DNA of 64,000 nucleotides, from assembly GCF_042649825.1 (NCBI RefSeq), contig NZ_JBHSAB010000024.1, positions 62,001 through 126,000 of the forward strand, given 5' to 3'. The DNA comes from Legionella_C dresdenensis. Lineage in GTDB: Bacteria; Pseudomonadota; Gammaproteobacteria; Legionellales; Legionellaceae. Positions 51,323 through 60,298 of the stretch are shown piece by piece (position 1 is the stretch's first letter; each line of letters begins with the position of its first letter). A program made the position numbers and the translations under genes. Under the pieces are notes generated by a model that saw only the letters and a program-made list of their open reading frames with translations, was not told the origin of the DNA and did not search any database.

Positions 51323-52840
51323 ATGATAGTTGAACATCATGATATGGACGCAACGACTGATAACGCATTTGAAACGCTTATAGAAAAAGGACAAACTTTT
51401 GTTGATAAATCCCGGTTTCTTCGCTGGATAGATGGCGCGGGGATTAACATCCTTATGTGCGGAGAAGGGTGGGGGAAGTCTACAAATCTCTCTATGCTCC
51501 GTTCTTTTTTATCAAATCATGAGCCGCATCAAAGTGAATTATTTAAGGACTTAGCCATTAGTCGGCAAGGGGCTTACGGCAAATTTCAAGGCAAATACCC
51601 AGTGCTTTGGCTCGATTTTTCAAAACTTGGCTATGGCAGTACTGAAAAAGAAATAAAAGACGACTTGGTTGCTTCTGTTAGGAACTTGTATCAAAACTTT
51701 GAGCTAGAGCCGCCCAAAGACTTGGCTAGCAACAGATTACCAAGAGAAGTTCAGCGGCTTAGTGTTACACTCCGTGAGCGCTTTGGTTTACAACCAATTT
51801 TAATCATTGACGACTATGATAAACCAACCCGAATTGCTCACTATGGTGGTTTTTACCAAGCAATTAATTCGATTATTGAAGGCCTGTTGACTGCATGCTT
51901 AAAAAATACCGCTTACGTATGCCAGGCATTTTTAATTGGGCAAACCCGACCTGGCGATAAGCAAGTACCAACTAACTTTAATAATTTTAGCTTATACAGT
52001 ATTTTTGATAGAAAGTTTCAGGGTATTTTTGGTTTTAGTCAGGAGGAAGTGAAAACGCTTTTTACCGCTCATAACCAAACCCTGGCAGAAGAGGACTGGC
52101 AGCAGCTTTCTTTGTGGTATGGCGGCTATTATGTTGCAGGTAAAGAATATTATAACCCCCGCTCGATTACTTGCTATTTAAATCAACTAAAGCTCGGCAA
52201 TGCAGAGTTTAAGCCGTTTTTATCAAGTGAAAGCCCTTTTTTCAAAACCCTTTCTCCAGCAATTGTTACCCAATTAGGCAGCTTACTGAAAAACAATGCG
52301 GCAACGATTCGTCTAAGAACCGATGTATTTTCTAATTATTATCCAGGGAGTGAGGCAAGTGAAGCAGTCATGTTAAATCGATTGTTGTATAGCCAAATTT
52401 TAACGCCTACCCAAGCCACAAGTGATTTTGATAGTGGTGACTTCATTGAGGTAAAGCTTCCTAATCAGGAAATAACCTATTTTATTAAAAACCTTTTAGT
52501 CATGCATTATCAATGGAACGAAAGCTGTTTATCTAAAAAAGAGGTGATGACGTTCATTGGACAATATTTAACAGAAAATCCCAAGGCATCAATGGATGCA
52601 ATTATTGAACTGGGCGCACTTGTCCATCAAAACAAATTCATTGAGGCGTCTGCGATGGTTAACACACTGAAAGCTAATCAAACCAATAACTGTTCTACTC
52701 AAGATAAAGACGATTCAGTAACATTGAGCCCGATTAGAATTTTAACTAATAATTCGCTCGGCTCTCCTATCCATTCTAATCGTAATAGTGCATTAATGAT
52801 TGAGCAAAAAGAACAATCATTTCTTCCTTCTATGCAATAA
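51323..52840 (+). CDS. AAA-ATPase-like (PF09820-type) protein lacking the nuclease domain
   Basis: 505 residues. FVDKSRFLRWI and GEGWGKSTNLSMLRSFL correspond to the yVDKT...RPRRFGKSLLLS start of the 'AAA-ATPase_like' family, and ILIIDDYDKPTRIA near residue 168 is its Walker B with the DxYDxP signature. FGFSQEEVKTLF and WYGGYYVAGKEYYNPRSITCYL are further family blocks. The P-loop is modified (GEGWGKS). The usual C-terminal PD-(D/E)XK (DUF1703) domain is not recognisable; the tail after ~440 is low-complexity. Function of the family is unproven (host interaction or mobile-element biology). Confidence 0.75.
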   Translation: MIVEHHDMDATTDNAFETLIEKGQTFVDKSRFLRWIDGAGINILMCGEGWGKSTNLSMLRSFLSNHEPHQSELFKDLAISRQGAYGKFQGKYPVLWLDFSKLGYGSTEKEIKDDLVASVRNLYQNFELEPPKDLASNRLPREVQRLSVTLRERFGLQPILIIDDYDKPTRIAHYGGFYQAINSIIEGLLTACLKNTAYVCQAFLIGQTRPGDKQVPTNFNNFSLYSIFDRKFQGIFGFSQEEVKTLFTAHNQTLAEEDWQQLSLWYGGYYVAGKEYYNPRSITCYLNQLKLGNAEFKPFLSSESPFFKTLSPAIVTQLGSLLKNNAATIRLRTDVFSNYYPGSEASEAVMLNRLLYSQILTPTQATSDFDSGDFIEVKLPNQEITYFIKNLLVMHYQWNESCLSKKEVMTFIGQYLTENPKASMDAIIELGALVHQNKFIEASAMVNTLKANQTNNCSTQDKDDSVTLSPIRILTNNSLGSPIHSNRNSALMIEQKEQSFLPSMQ

Positions 52841-52877
52841 CCAGTACAGCGAAAATATATAACAACTTTCATAAGGC

Positions 52878-52905
52878 CTGGTTAATGTAAAAACCAGACT
52901 TTTCT
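52878..52905 (+). terminator. Probable terminator of the ATPase gene
   Basis: CTGGTT-AATGTAAA-AACCAG followed by ACTTTTCTT, 38 bases after the stop codon. The stem is short (six pairs). Confidence 0.55.
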
Positions 52906-53017
52906 TGCATAATTGTGCGGTACTCGCCTTCTTAAATAAGCTCAAAAAATTACCCAACCTCCTGGTTAAGCCGAAGCACTTTAATCATGACTAAACCATG
53001 TCTTTCCAGATACAAAA

Positions 53018-53347
53018 TTAGGGATTAGCACTTACGGATGAAGTGGGAACCACAGGCTCAACCTTTTGATAATCTACACCATCAATTTTAATGGTATTAC
53101 CATCACGTTCCACCATAAACCCTTCATAGTCCTTATCATCAATGGTAATTTTTAATTTTAAGCTTTTTTTATCGTTGCCAAATTTAAATTTTTGAGCCAT
53201 AGCGCTACTTGCAAGAGATTTCCATGTTTCAACGCCATCAATTTCCATTGAGTAAGCGCCTTTTGTATGCACCTTCCTTGTTTTAGTGTTGATATATAAA
53301 TTGCCATTAAAGGTATTGATATCAAATGCTTTTCTACTGCCTAACAT
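53018..53347 (-). CDS. Unknown small beta-rich protein
   Basis: 109 residues, no signal peptide. Alternating strand-like segments (FNGNLYINTKTRKVHTKG, KSLKLKITIDDKDYEGFMVE, GNTIKIDGVDYQKVEP) suggest a small beta sandwich or barrel. Lysine-rich. No family recognised. Isolated in an AT-rich region. Confidence 0.5.
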   Translation of the reverse strand: MLGSRKAFDINTFNGNLYINTKTRKVHTKGAYSMEIDGVETWKSLASSAMAQKFKFGNDKKSLKLKITIDDKDYEGFMVERDGNTIKIDGVDYQKVEPVVPTSSVSANP

Positions 53348-53603
53348 AATCGCTCCTGAATGATAAATAATTAGTGTGTATCGTAAAATAAGCCCTTTTC
53401 AATTTCAATTGATATTCAATCTTTCATACGACTCAATCTTCATAAAATTATAATGTAATCATTTGATTATCTCTTAAATTTACAGGCATAAGCGATTAAT
53501 TTGCGCAAGCTCTCCATTAATTGCCCATGCTGGTAATTTAAAGTAATATATCACTACCATCTTAATGATAATTAAATACTTTAAGTAAAAACCAAGGAAA
53601 ACC

Positions 53604-54041
53604 ATGAGAAATTATACTGAAAGAGATAGACAAAATGTCATGAATGAATTCGTTCAAACGCTTAATGCTTGGCCTGGCAGTCAACAATTTCCCACTCTCT
53701 TGCAAAGTGAAGGACCTCGCCAGGCTGTTATTAGTCATATCAGAGCAGGTATAAGCGCTAATGAAATAAATTTAGAACTAATAAAATTAATTATAAAAAA
53801 TAATCATTTTAGTAAAGAAGAAAATGAGGAATTTTTTTCTACATGCTTAGCTTTACTAATCCAATATTATTATGAGAATGTGCTACACGGTAAGCCCGTT
53901 GATTTCAAATTCCCCATTGAGAAAAAAACACTTAACTTGAGTGAAAATCGGTATCGATTTGAAGCAAGATTTGCGGGTGAAATTTATCAAAATCTCACCT
54001 CCACTTCTGAGCGTGATTCAAATAACGGTCCTTCATTGTAG
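53604..54041 (+). CDS. Unknown helical protein
   Basis: 145 residues, preceded by AAGGAAAACC. Helical N-terminal two thirds (RDRQNVMNEFVQTLNAW, NEINLELIKLIIKNNHFSKE, FFSTCLALLIQYYYENV), then a beta-like stretch (YRFEARFAGEIYQNL) and a polar tail. No family recognised; its size and isolation fit an accessory protein or small effector. Confidence 0.55.
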   Translation: MRNYTERDRQNVMNEFVQTLNAWPGSQQFPTLLQSEGPRQAVISHIRAGISANEINLELIKLIIKNNHFSKEENEEFFSTCLALLIQYYYENVLHGKPVDFKFPIEKKTLNLSENRYRFEARFAGEIYQNLTSTSERDSNNGPSL

Positions 54042-54100
54042 TCATTTTTTTAAGTTAGTTTTTTTGTACCTGGTTTGGTTAATAACTTTTCTTCTATCTT

Positions 54101-54126
54101 AAAGCACCACTGATAAGTGGGGCTTT
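54101..54126 (+). terminator. Possible terminator hairpin
   Basis: AAAGCACCACT-GATA-AGTGGGGCTTT forms an 11-pair stem with one mismatch; the following sequence AAGTTCTAG has no clear T-run. It lies between the 53604 gene and the oxidoreductase gene. Confidence 0.4.
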
Positions 54127-54284
54127 AAGTTCTAGCCTATCTTTACATAAATCAGACTTATTAAAGTTACTGAACTCAAGGCTCCATAATATGAACTTCA
54201 AATACAGACCAACTATGTTTGTAATTTCAAGCCTATAAGATTACTATTCAGCTCCCTGTTATTAAGCTTTTAGGAGCTGTATTT

Positions 54285-55010
54285 ATGAAAAAAACTGTAT
54301 TAATTACTGGTGCTAATCGAGGAATTGGTTTAGGCCTTGTTAAGGAGTTTTTAAAAAATGATTATCGAGTTATTGCAACCTGTAGACAACCATCAAAAGC
54401 TGAGCTGCTTAATGAGATTGCGAGAGAAAACACTAGTCTGCACATCTATCAGCTCGATGTGAATTGTGAATCTGATTTCATTAAGTTAAAACAAGAACTT
54501 AAAGATATCGGTATTGATACATTAATTGCTAATGCAGGTATCAAAGGCTATGACAATCCTGAGCGCCGCACAATGGCATTTTGGGAATTCACTAGCAAAG
54601 AAATGAATGCGGCCTACGAAACAAATGTTACAGGCGCACATATGACAATTAAAACTTTTTTACCTCTTGTCAATCAAAGCCAAGACAGAGCCATTTTTGC
54701 TATGGGCAGTGGTATAGGCAGTATTGCTGATAACCAAAGTGGTGGCTCAGCTCCCTACCGCTGTAGCAAATCTGCTTTACACCAGCTGATTGAAACAGTA
54801 GACCGTGATTGTCGCAATAGTACTACTTATTCATCGATTATCGCAGCAACATTGATCCCTGGCTTTGTGAAAACTGATATGGGTGGTCCTAACGCTCGGT
54901 TAACGGTTGAGGAATGTTGTTCACGCCTTTATCAGCGCATACAAGAAGTTATTGAAAGCCGAGAAACTAACAAATTAATCATGCATGATAGATCTGCCAT
55001 GCCGTTTTAA
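54285..55010 (+). CDS. Short-chain dehydrogenase (C-factor-like)
   Basis: 241 residues with AGGAG eight bases before the ATG. VLITGANRGIGLGLVKEF cofactor loop, DTLIANAGIKG (NAG motif), serine in AIFAMGSGIGSIA, and Y-x-x-x-K as YRCSK near residue 158. This branch resembles CsgA/C-factor-type dehydrogenases. Substrate unknown. Composition is AT-rich like its accessory neighbours. Confidence 0.85.
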   Translation: MKKTVLITGANRGIGLGLVKEFLKNDYRVIATCRQPSKAELLNEIARENTSLHIYQLDVNCESDFIKLKQELKDIGIDTLIANAGIKGYDNPERRTMAFWEFTSKEMNAAYETNVTGAHMTIKTFLPLVNQSQDRAIFAMGSGIGSIADNQSGGSAPYRCSKSALHQLIETVDRDCRNSTTYSSIIAATLIPGFVKTDMGGPNARLTVEECCSRLYQRIQEVIESRETNKLIMHDRSAMPF

Positions 55011-55254
55011 CTAATTTCTCTATGGGCTTGTTCCGCCTATTGAACAAAATGCAATGGGTGGATCAGTAAATAGATTAATAATTATGAAAACTATTAATAC
55101 CGTATTTAGCGCTTTTGCAGTATAGAATTATTGGACTTTGGTGTTAAGAAAAATCCTCTCGAGCTTGGAATAGATTATTTTAATCAATCAGCAGATATTG
55201 TATCGACTTCCAAGTCCATAGTTAATGGCAGTGAGAACCCCATTGAGTTCCGCA
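55011..55254. other. Intergenic region with an uncertain reading frame
   Basis: About 240 bases. A + strand frame from 55131 (MDFGVKKNPLELGIDYFNQS...) looks protein-like for its first 45 codons but then runs antisense through the next gene and has no ribosome site; it may be a gene fragment. I do not call it as a gene. Confidence 0.4.
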
Positions 55255-55692
55255 TTAACAAGGACCACAGACCGCTTTTTCGAGCTCAAACTTTTCAACC
55301 AATGACCACTTTTTTTCATTTACAGAATATTTATCACGACGGATGGACAAAACATCCTGTTCTATATTTAAATAAGGATTTAGCGATCGCATAAGCCCTA
55401 TTGCTTTCGAGGGACTCATGGATATTTTAACAACAAAACGATCTATTTCATAATTAAGATGCATCTTCTCAAGCATACCATCGATCTGCATTTCGCTAAT
55501 AATCTCTCCAGATCCCGCGCTACGTTTAAAACCATGCCCTAAACAAGCTTTAAACTCATCCATAGTTAAATTAGAAACCGCATCATTACTATAGACGAGG
55601 TAACAGGATTCTTCTTTCGCAGGTGGAAACAGGATGGCTGAGCAATTAAATTGCTTTTCTTTTTCGGCCTTTACTTCTTTAAAGTCTTTCAT
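55255..55692 (-). CDS. Unknown protein
   Basis: 145 residues from the ATG at 55692, with AGGA ten bases upstream (a GTG three codons earlier is the alternative). Segments such as NCSAILFPPAKEESCYLVYS, DEFKACLGHGFKRSAGSGEI and YEIDRFVVKISMSPSKAIGL suggest a compact alpha/beta protein, ending with CGPC. No family recognised. Accessory region composition. Confidence 0.5.
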   Translation of the reverse strand: MKDFKEVKAEKEKQFNCSAILFPPAKEESCYLVYSNDAVSNLTMDEFKACLGHGFKRSAGSGEIISEMQIDGMLEKMHLNYEIDRFVVKISMSPSKAIGLMRSLNPYLNIEQDVLSIRRDKYSVNEKKWSLVEKFELEKAVCGPC

Positions 55693-55849
55693 CCCTAACA
55701 CTTCCTAATAGTTTATAAAATTTCGTCGGAATAGCTTAAAATAAAATTAACAATCTGTCGATGATTTGGCGAGTATCAGATTAATTGCGCCATTGAGGAA
55801 AAACATTGAAAATTAATTCACCGAAGGCTGTCGTTGTATCAATTGCGGG

Positions 55850-55965
55850 CATCTGGGAGCGCCAGGATGACTTCATGCGTGTTTGCAAAAAGCTTTTAAA
55901 GGAAAGGGCTTACCCGCTCTGAACTTGCAGGGCCTCACCCCTAAACGCGCGATAGAAACCGATTA
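55850..55965. repeat. Repeat family D, copy 2, forming the cinA stop
   Basis: GCATCTGGGAGCGCCAGGAT...GCGCGATAGAAACC (55850-55960) repeats 19441-19553 with few changes; the left inverted arm is absent. It continues into GATTACGCGG, whose complement GCGTAATC provides the TAA stop of cinA. Confidence 0.88.
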
Positions 55966-57069
55966 CGCGGCACCGGATCGGCTGGCATTGATCAATTCGT
56001 AAATCCGATAACATAACCATTCGGCCGCATAATGTACAACCATGACACTGCGATAAGGAAAGGTATGGCTTTCCTGTTTTTCCTCTCCCTGAAGATGATA
56101 AGTAATTGTAATCGTTGTATCACCGCCATGCTGTTGCCCAGACCAGTATTCCTGCAGTCCATCAATTCGAAAAGCAAAGTCGGGGTTAGCGTGTGTGGTG
56201 AAACTCAGGACGGAATAATTTGCGGGTTTTTGAATTAAAGTCTGTAACAGTCCGCCGGTTGCATTATCCTGAATCAGAACTGACTGATGCCAGGCAGCAA
56301 GCGCTTCTGCCAGCTTTTCAGACGCCTTTTGCTCTACAGAGGCAATAATATGCGGCGCCAGCAAGGGGGCGACAATCGCTGTAATCGTATTGAGCAAATC
56401 TGCCTGGCAGCGTACCTTGCACTCTACGTAGGGTGTTTCCAAACGGTAACCGGTTACGCAATTAATGTCTTTTAGCGCATCATCCAATTGTTGAGAAATC
56501 TGTGCCTCAGCAACTCCAAATACGCGCCATTTTAACACTTGGGTTGAATCGTGTTGCAGCTTCTGTACTATCGGCAATACATGGTTATTGAACATCGGCA
56601 TACATTCCCGCGGCGGCCCGGGAAGTAAAATGTACAGATGTTCCTGATGCCAATAATAACAACCCATTGCAGTGCCATTCGGATTCGGCAGCAAAACAGC
56701 ATCTGCCGGAAATTTGGCTTGTTGCCGGTTCCCTTCAGTTAAAGACATGGTAGTGCGTAACAGGCGGTTTTGTATATGCTCAATCGCCTCTGGAAATTCT
56801 ACCAGTGGTTGATTAATGAACCGACTCAAAGCATAACGGGTGCGATCATCAGACGTTGGGCCCAGCCCCCCGGTGATGAGAATAACCTGATGTTGAGCGG
56901 CGAGATAGGCAATACTGCTGTAAATTTCATTTTCTTCATCGGTACATGACATATGCAGGCCGACTGTTAATCCTTCTGAATTCAGGGCATGTGCCAATTG
57001 ATATCCATTAGTATTTAAAGTATCGCCGTAAACGATTTCATCACCGGTGGCCAGTATTGCTATTTTCAT
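55963..57069 (-). CDS. cinA: CinA-family protein with degenerate deamidase domain
   Basis: 368 residues. The N-terminal MoCF-biosynthesis/COG1058 domain is intact: ILATGDEIVYGDTLNTNGYQ, ILITGGLGPTSDDRTRYAL and LLPGPPRECMPMF. The C-terminal PncC-like domain normally has an AESCTGG motif; here the aligned segment is IQDNATGGLLQTLIQ, so the catalytic serine and following cysteine are gone and nicotinamide-mononucleotide deamidation is unlikely. The ADP-ribose pyrophosphatase half could still act. Starts inside the end of the upstream gene (29-base overlap, GGAGGA site). Confidence 0.88.
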   Translation of the reverse strand: MKIAILATGDEIVYGDTLNTNGYQLAHALNSEGLTVGLHMSCTDEENEIYSSIAYLAAQHQVILITGGLGPTSDDRTRYALSRFINQPLVEFPEAIEHIQNRLLRTTMSLTEGNRQQAKFPADAVLLPNPNGTAMGCYYWHQEHLYILLPGPPRECMPMFNNHVLPIVQKLQHDSTQVLKWRVFGVAEAQISQQLDDALKDINCVTGYRLETPYVECKVRCQADLLNTITAIVAPLLAPHIIASVEQKASEKLAEALAAWHQSVLIQDNATGGLLQTLIQKPANYSVLSFTTHANPDFAFRIDGLQEYWSGQQHGGDTTITITYHLQGEEKQESHTFPYRSVMVVHYAAEWLCYRIYELINASRSGAA

Positions 57070-58024
57070 GAGAAGCGTCCTCCAGTTTTATTGCGCCGCG
57101 GCGCTGAATGTGATTTTCGCCGGGCTTGAATTGAATTCCCCAGAAAGAATAAACAGGCCTGGCGCCAGACAGATAACGGCCGTCAGCTAGTACAAAAGGT
57201 TGTTTTGAAGCAAGTACCAGATAATCGTCAGTAAACCATTGGAAAATGGCAAATTCCCGCATTAACGTTGGGGAGCTCTGAACAAAGGCTGGTAATTCGT
57301 TGTTGAATAACGGAAGCCTGGCAACAGGGGTTAACTGGCTGGCTTTATAAAGTGGGGTATAGACGTCTGCAACGAATAAATCTTTACCGGCCTGACCTAC
57401 CAGTCGCCAATGCGTTGAACTCGCCAGCTTTGGAAAAGCGCGGACACGCGTCAAGTGCAGGTTATTAGCGGCGCTATAGTGATAACCTGCCGTAAGGGCG
57501 CGCTGGTGTTGAACCGCGTTAAAAGCCAGGAACAAGGCGGCAAAAACCAGGCTGATAATAACGCCTTTGCGGCTGCTAAATACAATAGTCCAGACAATGC
57601 CTATTAATAGAATAATGGTAAATAGCGGATCGACAATTGAAACAATATCCCAGCTAATTCGAACATTGGAAAAAGGCCAGTATAGCTGTGTGCCATAAGA
57701 GGTAAAAGCATCCAGCAGTCCGTGGGTTGCATAACCGATTAACGCAGCGCCCAGGGTATATCCCCATTGGACGCGGAAACGCTTAAAGAGCAATAGAATC
57801 AGGGTAACAATGATTGCTCCAGTGGGTATAAAGATTAGCGAATGGGTAAAACTGCGATGATAAAGCATGGTGAGCAGCGGCTCTTGCTTTGAGCTAATCA
57901 AAACATCCAGATCTGCGGCCATCCCGGCCAATGCGCCTACCAACCAGGCATTGCGCGGATCTTTATGGTGTAACCCGGCTTGGGCGCAGGCTGCGCCCAA
58001 TACTCCTTGTGTAATCAAATCCAT
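57041..58024 (-). CDS. YdjM-type inner-membrane metal-dependent hydrolase
   Basis: 327 residues. MDLITQGVLGAACAQAG opens a DUF457/YdjM-like domain with metal-site histidines and aspartates: ADLDVLISS, YHRSFTHSLIF, and YATHGLLDAFTSYGTQ, WDIVSIVDPLF. About five membrane helices lie in residues 55-185, with a soluble C-terminal region that may face the periplasm. Family members are linked to phospholipid or membrane stress but no substrate is proven. Three bases after the mscS-like stop; overlaps cinA. Confidence 0.85.
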   Translation of the reverse strand: MDLITQGVLGAACAQAGLHHKDPRNAWLVGALAGMAADLDVLISSKQEPLLTMLYHRSFTHSLIFIPTGAIIVTLILLLFKRFRVQWGYTLGAALIGYATHGLLDAFTSYGTQLYWPFSNVRISWDIVSIVDPLFTIILLIGIVWTIVFSSRKGVIISLVFAALFLAFNAVQHQRALTAGYHYSAANNLHLTRVRAFPKLASSTHWRLVGQAGKDLFVADVYTPLYKASQLTPVARLPLFNNELPAFVQSSPTLMREFAIFQWFTDDYLVLASKQPFVLADGRYLSGARPVYSFWGIQFKPGENHIQRRGAIKLEDASHENSNTGHR

Positions 58025-58027
58025 AGT

Positions 58028-58804
58028 TTATACCTGTTTGATAACCATCTGTGAACAAGGCATTGGAACAGATTCTTGTTCTAATGATATTTTAATTGTT
58101 TCTTGTAAATTGTTTTTTATTGTACTGCTATCTTTGGTATCGGCCCAGGCGCTAACAAGCAATTCAACAGCTGAATCGGTAATGTTATTAACGGTAACCG
58201 AAGGTTTGGGTTCAGCTAATACACCCGGACAATTCGTTGTCGTATTAAACAGCAGATTTTTGACTGTAATCAGATCAGCGTTATAGGCCACAGGTATTTT
58301 TAAATCAATCCGACGGGTAGTAAAATAGCTGAGATTGGTAATATCGGCTTTCATCATTGCTTCATTGGGTATACGTACCAGCCTGTTATCCGAGGTTTTG
58401 ATTTTAGTGGATAGCAAATCAATGGAATCTACAATGCCGCTTATGCCTTTCACTTCAATATTATCGCCAATCTGGAACGGGCGTTCGAATAACATAAAGA
58501 TACCGCTCACCAGATTGGATGCTGCAGTTTGGGACGCAAAACTGATTGCTACGGTAAATACCCCTGCTGCTCCTAATAATACGCTTAAATTAAAGCCTAA
58601 TTGCTGTAAACCAGCGATAATAAACAGTAACAGGGTGATATAAAAAACGAAACGGCTGATAAGCATGACATGATGCGGCGAAAACCGGTTAGCCATTGTA
58701 CGTTCAAGCAGGCGGCTGAATCGCTGGGCAAAAACATAACCGACAAGAAACAATCCCAAGGCATAAAGAATATTGATAAATTTTGCAGTATGAAAAAAAC
58801 TCAT
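58028..58804 (-). CDS. Small-conductance mechanosensitive channel family (MscS-like)
   Basis: 258 residues. Three membrane helices; the pore-lining TM3 is VLLGAAGVFTVAISFASQTAASNLVSG, near residues 93-120, followed by the beta domain (RPFQIGDNIEVKGISGIVDSI, DNRLVRIPNEAMMKADITN) and a short C-terminal alpha/beta domain. Relieves turgor on osmotic downshock. First gene of a three-gene string with the YdjM-like protein and cinA. Confidence 0.9.
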   Translation of the reverse strand: MSFFHTAKFINILYALGLFLVGYVFAQRFSRLLERTMANRFSPHHVMLISRFVFYITLLLFIIAGLQQLGFNLSVLLGAAGVFTVAISFASQTAASNLVSGIFMLFERPFQIGDNIEVKGISGIVDSIDLLSTKIKTSDNRLVRIPNEAMMKADITNLSYFTTRRIDLKIPVAYNADLITVKNLLFNTTTNCPGVLAEPKPSVTVNNITDSAVELLVSAWADTKDSSTIKNNLQETIKISLEQESVPMPCSQMVIKQV

Positions 58805-58909
58805 TAGATACTATCGATAATTCACAAGCCTTTATTCTGGCCTTTAGCCGTGATTACGTCAAGTTGGCAGAGCGCAAGGGCTCAAGGTTTATTTCTGTTG
58901 AGATGGAGT

Positions 58910-59177
58910 GTTGGGCTTTACAGCCCATAGCCGTCAAGCTAAGGAATTAAATTTCTATATTTCACAATATCGTTCGGGCTGAGGAAGCGCTTTAGCGCTG
59001 TCTCGAAGCCTGTGGTACAGTGCCACGCCTTCGAGACAAATGCTCCGCATTTTCCTCAGGCCGAACGAATATGGACTGTAAAACACATAGCAGTCAGTTA
59101 AGGAATTTTGTACATTTACTATTCTAATTTCCTATGTACCTGGCATAGCTTGACGGCTATGGGCTGTAAAGCCCAGC
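58910..59177. repeat. 268-bp composite nested palindrome, copy 2 (inverted)
   Basis: The reverse complement of this block reads GCTGGGCTTTACAGCCCATA, GCCGTCAAGC, TAGAATAGTAAATGTACAAAATTCC, then the core (58972-59066), then TTTAATTCCTTAGCTTGACGGCTATGGG: base by base the element at 16436-16708 with a handful of substitutions. Its other end is GTTGGGCTTTACAGCCCATAG. It sits between the mscS-like and obgE genes, 42 kb from copy 1. Confidence 0.95.
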
Positions 59178-59183
59178 ATTCGT

Positions 59184-60215
59184 TTAGCCGCCCTGCTCTT
59201 CTTCTTTTAACTCATCAATCAACTGCATCAGGTCATAGCACAGCTGCTTTGTGCCTTCACCGCTGATTGCCGAAATGGCAAAAACCTTATCCTGCCACTG
59301 TAAACCATCAACAATATACTGCGTCATCTCTTTCCGTGCTTCCTCATCTGGCAGCATATCCATTTTATTCAGCACCAGCCACCGCGGCTTACTAAGCAAT
59401 TCGGCGTCATACTCTTGCAATTCATTAATAATGACTTTCGCCAATTCTACCGGATCGCTGCCATCTACCGGCATCACATCAACCACATGCAACAGCACAC
59501 AGGTTCTTGCCAGATGCTTGAGAAAACGGTGGCCAAGGCCTGCGCCTTCCGCAGCCCCCTCAATTAATCCTGGGATATCAGCCATAACAAAGCTTTTATG
59601 AGGTGCAATGCTTATCACACCAAGATTTGGATGCAAGGTTGTAAAAGGGTAATCGGCAACTTTTGGTCTTGCACTTGAAACTGCGCGAATCAAAGTTGAT
59701 TTGCCTGCATTAGGTAAACCAAGCAATCCAACATCAGCCAATACTCTCAGCTCAAGCTTCAAACGGCGAGCTTCGCCAGGTGTGCCGGGACTGGTTTGGC
59801 GTGGTGCGCGGTTAATACTGCTTTTATAGCGGGTATTGCCAAGTCCATGGAAGCCACCCTGGGCAACCAGTAAACGATCGCCATCATGGTTGATATCGCC
59901 TAACAACTCACCGGTTTCATAATCATAAACCATGGTGCCTGTTGGAACATGGATGATTAAATCTTCACCTTTTTTGCCAGTACAATTGCCGCCCATACCT
60001 TGCTGACCATTTTCAGCCTTATAATGGCGCTGATAACGAAAATCAACCAGCGTATTCAGCTCACTATTCGCCTCAAGAAAAATACTGCCGCCATCACCGC
60101 CGTCGCCGCCATCCGGGCCGCCGCGTGGAACAAATTTTTCCCGTCTAAAACTCAAACAACCATGACCACCATTACCGGCTTCAACATTAATGATTGCTTC
60201 ATCAACAAATTTCAT
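59184..60215 (-). CDS. obgE: GTPase ObgE/CgtA
   Basis: 343 residues. Glycine-rich Obg fold at residues 1-158 (FRREKFVPRGGPDGGDGGDG), G1 GLPNAGKSTLI near residue 166, switch I YPFTTLHPNLG, G3 DIPGLIEGA, G4 NKMD and G5 SAISGEG. Ribosome-assembly and stress GTPase. The usual C-terminal charged tail is short here (EEEQGG). A terminator lies between it and rpmA, so transcription from the rplU promoter must read through. Confidence 0.97.
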   Translation of the reverse strand: MKFVDEAIINVEAGNGGHGCLSFRREKFVPRGGPDGGDGGDGGSIFLEANSELNTLVDFRYQRHYKAENGQQGMGGNCTGKKGEDLIIHVPTGTMVYDYETGELLGDINHDGDRLLVAQGGFHGLGNTRYKSSINRAPRQTSPGTPGEARRLKLELRVLADVGLLGLPNAGKSTLIRAVSSARPKVADYPFTTLHPNLGVISIAPHKSFVMADIPGLIEGAAEGAGLGHRFLKHLARTCVLLHVVDVMPVDGSDPVELAKVIINELQEYDAELLSKPRWLVLNKMDMLPDEEARKEMTQYIVDGLQWQDKVFAISAISGEGTKQLCYDLMQLIDELKEEEQGG

Positions 60216-60226
60216 TATTCACACCT

Positions 60227-60250
60227 AAAAAAAAAGCCCCATGACGGGGC
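60227..60250 (-). terminator. Terminator/attenuator between rpmA and obgE
   Basis: On the minus strand GCCCC-GTCAT-GGGGC followed by TTTTTTTTT, starting about 48 bases after the rpmA stop and ending just before the obgE start. It would let the two ribosomal-protein genes outnumber obgE. Confidence 0.88.
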
Positions 60251-60298
60251 TTATGCCCGAATCCGTTTATACAACGGACCGCGGCATGTCGAATTTAA

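Noticed and set aside
55131..55394. 87-codon + strand frame before the 55255 gene
   Set aside because: Its second half is antisense to a better-supported gene, and it has no ribosome site; at most a fragment.
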